Source of the DNA: Sediminicoccus sp. KRV36
GTDB taxonomy: Bacteria; Pseudomonadota; Alphaproteobacteria; Acetobacterales; Acetobacteraceae
NCBI RefSeq assembly: GCF_023243115.1
Contig: NZ_CP085081.1
Span: forward strand, 2,294,001 to 2,358,000
DNA: 64,000 bases
Reading direction: 5' to 3'
Part shown: piece after piece, positions 61,239-64,000 of the stretch
Numbering within the stretch: position 1 is the first letter of the stretch
Layout: each line of letters opens with the position of its first letter
The notes under the pieces: model-generated
What the model saw: the letters and a program-made list of their open reading frames with translations, nothing else
Told to the model about the DNA's origin: nothing
Database searches by the model: none
Made by a program: the position numbers and the translations under genes

Positions 61239-61522
61239 AGCCCGTCAATCTCTCGCGGAGGGCCGAGACTGATCTGGCCGAGGCGGTCGGCTTTATCGCG
61301 CGCGAGAACCCCGCAGCCGCCATTGCGATGCGTCACCGTATCGCAGAGGCATTTGCTCTCTTCGCTCGTTTCCCCGAGGCTGGCATCGCTCAGCCAGGCC
61401 AAGCCGAGCGCATTTTGCAGGCCAAGGGCACGCCCTACCGGCTGATCTACCGCAGCGACATGGCGGGAGTGGTCATCCTTCGCATCTGGCATGGAGCCCG
61501 TTCATGGCCACCCGTTTCCTGA
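61235..61522 (+). CDS. ParE/RelE-superfamily toxin
   Basis: A 95-residue toxin with KPVNLSRRAETDLAEAV, IARENPAAAIAMRHRI and the end LIYRSDMAGVVILRIWHGAR, all ParE-like. ParE poisons DNA gyrase; RelE relatives cut mRNA, and the sequence favours ParE. TTG start at 61235 inside the antitoxin stop (TTGA). The final 19 bp overlap a peptide-receptor gene in another frame. No transposon sits beside the pair. Confidence 0.82.
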   Translation: MKPVNLSRRAETDLAEAVGFIARENPAAAIAMRHRIAEAFALFARFPEAGIAQPGQAERILQAKGTPYRLIYRSDMAGVVILRIWHGARSWPPVS

Positions 61523-63162
61523 TCCTTCTTCTGCTGCTGGTCAGCCCCGCCCTCGCGCAGGCCCCGCGCGAGACGCTGAACATCGGCATCACGCAATACC
61601 CCTCCACGCTGCACCCCAACATCGAGAACATGGTGGCGAAGTCCTATACGCTGGGCTTCACCCGCCGCCCCGTCACCGCCTATGACGCGACCTGGCAGCT
61701 CATCTGCCTGCTTTGCGAAACCCTGCCCACGCTGGAAAACGGCCTGGCCGTGCGCGAGACCACGCCCGATGGCAAGCCCGGCCTGCGCGTCACCTGGCGC
61801 CTGCGCGAGGGGCTGCGCTGGGGCGATGGCACGCCGATCACGACGGAGGATCTGCGCCTCACCTATGATGCCGGGCGGGATGGCAGCACGGGCATCGGCC
61901 CGGCCGAATTCTTCCGCTCGGCCTATGAATTCATCGCCGAGGATGCGCGCAGCTTCACGCTGCGCTTCGACCGCGTGACCTTTGAATTCGCGAGCCTGGG
62001 GGATTTCGCCCCACTGCCCGCGCATCTGGAGCGCACCCGCTGGGAGAGCGAGCCACGCAGCTACCGCACCCGCACGCTCTACGACACGGAGCCGACGAAT
62101 CCCGGCCTGTGGAATGGCCCTTACCGCATCGTCCAGGTGCAGGCGGGTGCTTCCATCACGCTGGAGCGCAATGCGCATTGGTCCGGCCCCGCGCCGGCCT
62201 TCCGGCGCATCGTGATCCGCACGGTGGAGAGCACGCCGGCGCTGGAGGCGCAGCTGCTGGCGGGCCAGGTGGACATGATCGCGGGCGAACTCGGCCTGCC
62301 GGTGGAGCAGGCCAGCGCCCTGATCCGCCGCACCGGCAGCCGCTTCCGCGCCGAATACCGCCCGGGGCTGATCTATGAGCATCTGGACCTCAACCTCGAC
62401 ATGCCCGCCCTGCGGGACCGCCGCGTGCGCCAGGCGCTGCTGCTGGCGCTGGACCGCGCGCAGATCGTGGCGCGGCTGTTCGAAGGGCGGCAGACCGTCG
62501 CCAACACCACCGTCAACACGCTGGATTGGCCGCATGACCCCAATGTCCGCGCCTGGCCGCATGATCCGCGCCAGGCCGCTGCCCTGCTGGAGGAGGCGGG
62601 CTGGCGCCTCGCGGGGACTGCGGACGGCATTCGCCGGAATGCCGAGGGGCAGCGGCTTTCCTTCGAGTTGCTGACCACCGCCGGCAACCGCTCGCGCGAG
62701 GCGGTGCAGCAGGTGATCCAGGCGCAATGGCGGCAGATCGGCGCCGAGGCGCGCATCCGCAACGAGCCGCCGCGCGTGTTGTTCGGCGAGACGCTCTCCC
62801 GCCGGCGCTTCCAGGGGGCGGCCATGTTCGCCTGGGTCTCCGCCCCCGAAAGCGTGCCGCGCAGCAGCCTGCATTCCAGCGAAATCCCGAATGCCGAGCG
62901 CAACTGGTCCGGCCAGAACTACACGGGCTTCCGCCATGCCGAGATGGACGCCCTGCTGGAAGCCCTGCCGCAGGAGCTGGACCGTGAGAAGCGCCGCATC
63001 CTCTGGCACCGGTTGCAGGCGATCTACGCCGAGGAATTGCCCAGCCTGCCGCTCTGGTTCCGCCAGGATGCGCATCTCTGGCCCGCCTGGCTGGATGGCG
63101 TGCGGCCAACGGGGCATCTGAACCCCTCCAGCCTCTGGGTCGAGGAGTGGCGGCAGCGCTGA
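61504..63162 (+). CDS. Family 5 extracellular solute-binding protein (peptide-type ABC receptor)
   Basis: A 552-residue periplasmic receptor with signal peptide MATRFLILLLLLVSPALAQA. It has LNIGITQYPSTLHPNIENM, RLREGLRWGDGTPITTED and DQ-less family 5 core motifs. The ATG at 61504, within the toxin gene, follows GGAG. It is not close to the two receptors at 16165 and 20216. A VOC-family gene separates it from its permease at 63530, linked by TGATG. Confidence 0.9.
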   Translation: MATRFLILLLLLVSPALAQAPRETLNIGITQYPSTLHPNIENMVAKSYTLGFTRRPVTAYDATWQLICLLCETLPTLENGLAVRETTPDGKPGLRVTWRLREGLRWGDGTPITTEDLRLTYDAGRDGSTGIGPAEFFRSAYEFIAEDARSFTLRFDRVTFEFASLGDFAPLPAHLERTRWESEPRSYRTRTLYDTEPTNPGLWNGPYRIVQVQAGASITLERNAHWSGPAPAFRRIVIRTVESTPALEAQLLAGQVDMIAGELGLPVEQASALIRRTGSRFRAEYRPGLIYEHLDLNLDMPALRDRRVRQALLLALDRAQIVARLFEGRQTVANTTVNTLDWPHDPNVRAWPHDPRQAAALLEEAGWRLAGTADGIRRNAEGQRLSFELLTTAGNRSREAVQQVIQAQWRQIGAEARIRNEPPRVLFGETLSRRRFQGAAMFAWVSAPESVPRSSLHSSEIPNAERNWSGQNYTGFRHAEMDALLEALPQELDREKRRILWHRLQAIYAEELPSLPLWFRQDAHLWPAWLDGVRPTGHLNPSSLWVEEWRQR

Positions 63163-63533
63163 TGCTGGACCATGTCTCCATCACGGTGAATGACCTGGCC
63201 CGCAGCGCGCCGTTCTACGATGCGGTGATGGCTGCCCTTGGCGTGCCCTGTGTCTGGCGTGAGGCGCATGCGCTCGGCTTTGGCGCGCGTGACAGCGGTG
63301 CCGGCTACCTGACCATCGCCGAATGCCCTGGCGTCATCGCGGATCGGCGGCACTGGTGCTTTGGCGCGCCGGATCGCGCGGCCGTGCGCGGCTTTCATGC
63401 GGCGGGGCTGGCGGCGGGTGGTTCGGATGACGGCGCGCCGGGGCTTCGGCCGCACTACCATGCGGCTTACTACGCGGCTTTCCTGCTCGATCCGGATGGC
63501 AACCGGGTGGAAGCGGTCTGCCACACCGCATGA
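63162..63533 (+). CDS. VOC-family (glyoxalase/dioxygenase-fold) protein
   Basis: A 123-residue vicinal-oxygen-chelate protein: MLDHVSITVNDLARSAPFYDAV at the N-terminus and FLLDPDGNRVEAVCH at the C-terminus provide metal-binding His and Glu of this fold. Inserted between a peptide receptor gene (TGATG overlap) and its permease (ATGA), which is uncommon. The reaction is unknown; lactoylglutathione lyase-like or fosfomycin-resistance-like activity cannot be chosen between. Confidence 0.82.
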   Translation: MLDHVSITVNDLARSAPFYDAVMAALGVPCVWREAHALGFGARDSGAGYLTIAECPGVIADRRHWCFGAPDRAAVRGFHAAGLAAGGSDDGAPGLRPHYHAAYYAAFLLDPDGNRVEAVCHTA

Positions 63534-64000
63534 CACGCCTGATCCTCTCCCGCCTCGCGCAGATCGTGGTGACGGCGGCGATCCTCTCCTTTTGCGCCTT
63601 CATGCTCATCGCCCTCATGCCGGGCGATCCGATTGACCTCGCCATCGCCAGCGATCCGCGCCTGACGGCCGAGGATGCGGCGCGGCTGCGCGCGCTGCAC
63701 GGGTTGGACCAGCCGCTGATGGCCCGCTACCTCGCCTGGGCCGGCGCGGTGCTGGAGGGGCGCTTTGGCCATTCGCGACTCTTTGCGCAGCCAGTCGCCG
63801 CATTGCTCGGCCCGGCGCTGCAGAGCTCGCTGGCCTTGCTGGGGCTGGCGCTGACGCTGGCGGTCGGCATCGGCGTTTCGCTGGGCGCCCTGGCGGCGCT
63901 GCGGCCCGCGGCCGCGCCCTTCGTGCAGGGGCTTGCGCTGGTGGCGCAGGCGGTGCCGTCCTTCTGGCTCGGCATCCTGCTGATCATCCTGTTCGCCGTG
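63530..64000 (+). CDS. Dipeptide-type ABC transporter permease (DppB type), partial at window end
   Basis: The first 157 codons of a permease running off the right edge. The opening TRLILSRLAQIVVTAAILSF, the MPGDPIDLAIASDPRL segment and ALHGLDQPLMARYLAWAGAV match DppB. The ATG at 63530 overlaps the VOC stop (ATGA). With the receptor at 61504 it starts a second peptide-type importer; partner permease and ATPases presumably follow outside. Confidence 0.88.
   Translation, partial: MTRLILSRLAQIVVTAAILSFCAFMLIALMPGDPIDLAIASDPRLTAEDAARLRALHGLDQPLMARYLAWAGAVLEGRFGHSRLFAQPVAALLGPALQSSLALLGLALTLAVGIGVSLGALAALRPAAAPFVQGLALVAQAVPSFWLGILLIILFAV

Noticed and set aside
1..64000. tRNA, rRNA, CRISPR array, insertion sequence, integrase or replication origin
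   Set aside because: Looked for cloverleaf-type runs, regularly spaced repeats, transposase motifs and AT-rich origin boxes; none seen.

Overview
This is a 64 kb chromosomal window from a high-GC alphaproteobacterium. It has very strong G/C third-position bias, many GTG and some TTG starts, and pervasive ATGA/GTGA/TGATG stop-start coupling. Five TctC/Bug-type solute receptors, TRAP and dipeptide-type receptors, MinCDE and a PuuE-type deacetylase together resemble Acetobacteraceae such as Roseomonas. That genus-level placement is inference; no rRNA or tRNA gene lies in the window to test it. I see no insertion sequence, prophage, integrase or CRISPR array, so this looks like ordinary chromosome rich in nutrient-uptake and catabolic operons.

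Layout. 0-4 kb: two tandem paralogous Bug receptors, a hotdog thioesterase, a DUF1330 protein and a third Bug receptor. 4-8.3 kb: ugpBAEC glycerol-3-phosphate-type ABC operon (minus strand). 8.4-11 kb: diaminopropionate ammonia-lyase divergent from a DenD-like dehydrogenase and a RidA. 11-12.3 kb: two small secreted proteins. 12.3-21.7 kb: dppBCDF-type peptide ABC operon (minus) divergent from a receptor, creatininase-family, PanE-like, SDR and second receptor operon (plus). 21.8-30.1 kb: TRAP dctPQM, Bug receptor, hyuA, hyuB and MaoC in one plus-strand operon. 30.2-32 kb: hydroxyacyl-CoA dehydrogenase and SDR. 32-42.2 kb: a nitrogen-compound island. A RidA and a tandem pair of AllC/carbamoylase-family amidohydrolases converge on a seven-gene minus-strand operon. 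That operon encodes a taurine/nitrate-type ABC transporter, PuuE-like deacetylase, arylformamidase-like hydrolase, AtzF-like allophanate hydrolase and an apparently permuted family III CoA-transferase. 42.3-44.8 kb: a 2-hydroxyacid dehydrogenase, a thioesterase and a leaderless NMT1/THI5-like protein. 44.9-52 kb: minCDE, serine hydrolase, comM/yifB, gamma-glutamyltransferase and an FkbM methyltransferase. 52-58 kb: MFS and Bug receptor pair, hydroxyacid dehydrogenase, a YopT-like (C58) cysteine protease, an unknown protein and a tartrate/D-malate-type dehydrogenase. 58-64 kb: msrQ, an ELM1-like protein with a triplicated start region, pyrE, a ParDE-like toxin-antitoxin pair and the start of a second peptide ABC operon.

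How the genes fit together. Most of the window is uptake systems joined to short catabolic modules for organic acids, ureides/hydantoins, amides and peptides. The best candidate for an undescribed system is the 32-42 kb island. It combines ring-opening-type (PuuE), ureide-cleaving (two AllC-like), allophanate-cleaving (AtzF) and CoA-transfer chemistry with its own ABC importer. Structural oddities worth checking are a two-hairpin intergenic repeat that covaries between its two copies, Shine-Dalgarno-sequestering hairpins before two Bug receptors, and three tandem out-of-frame copies of the ELM1-like start region.
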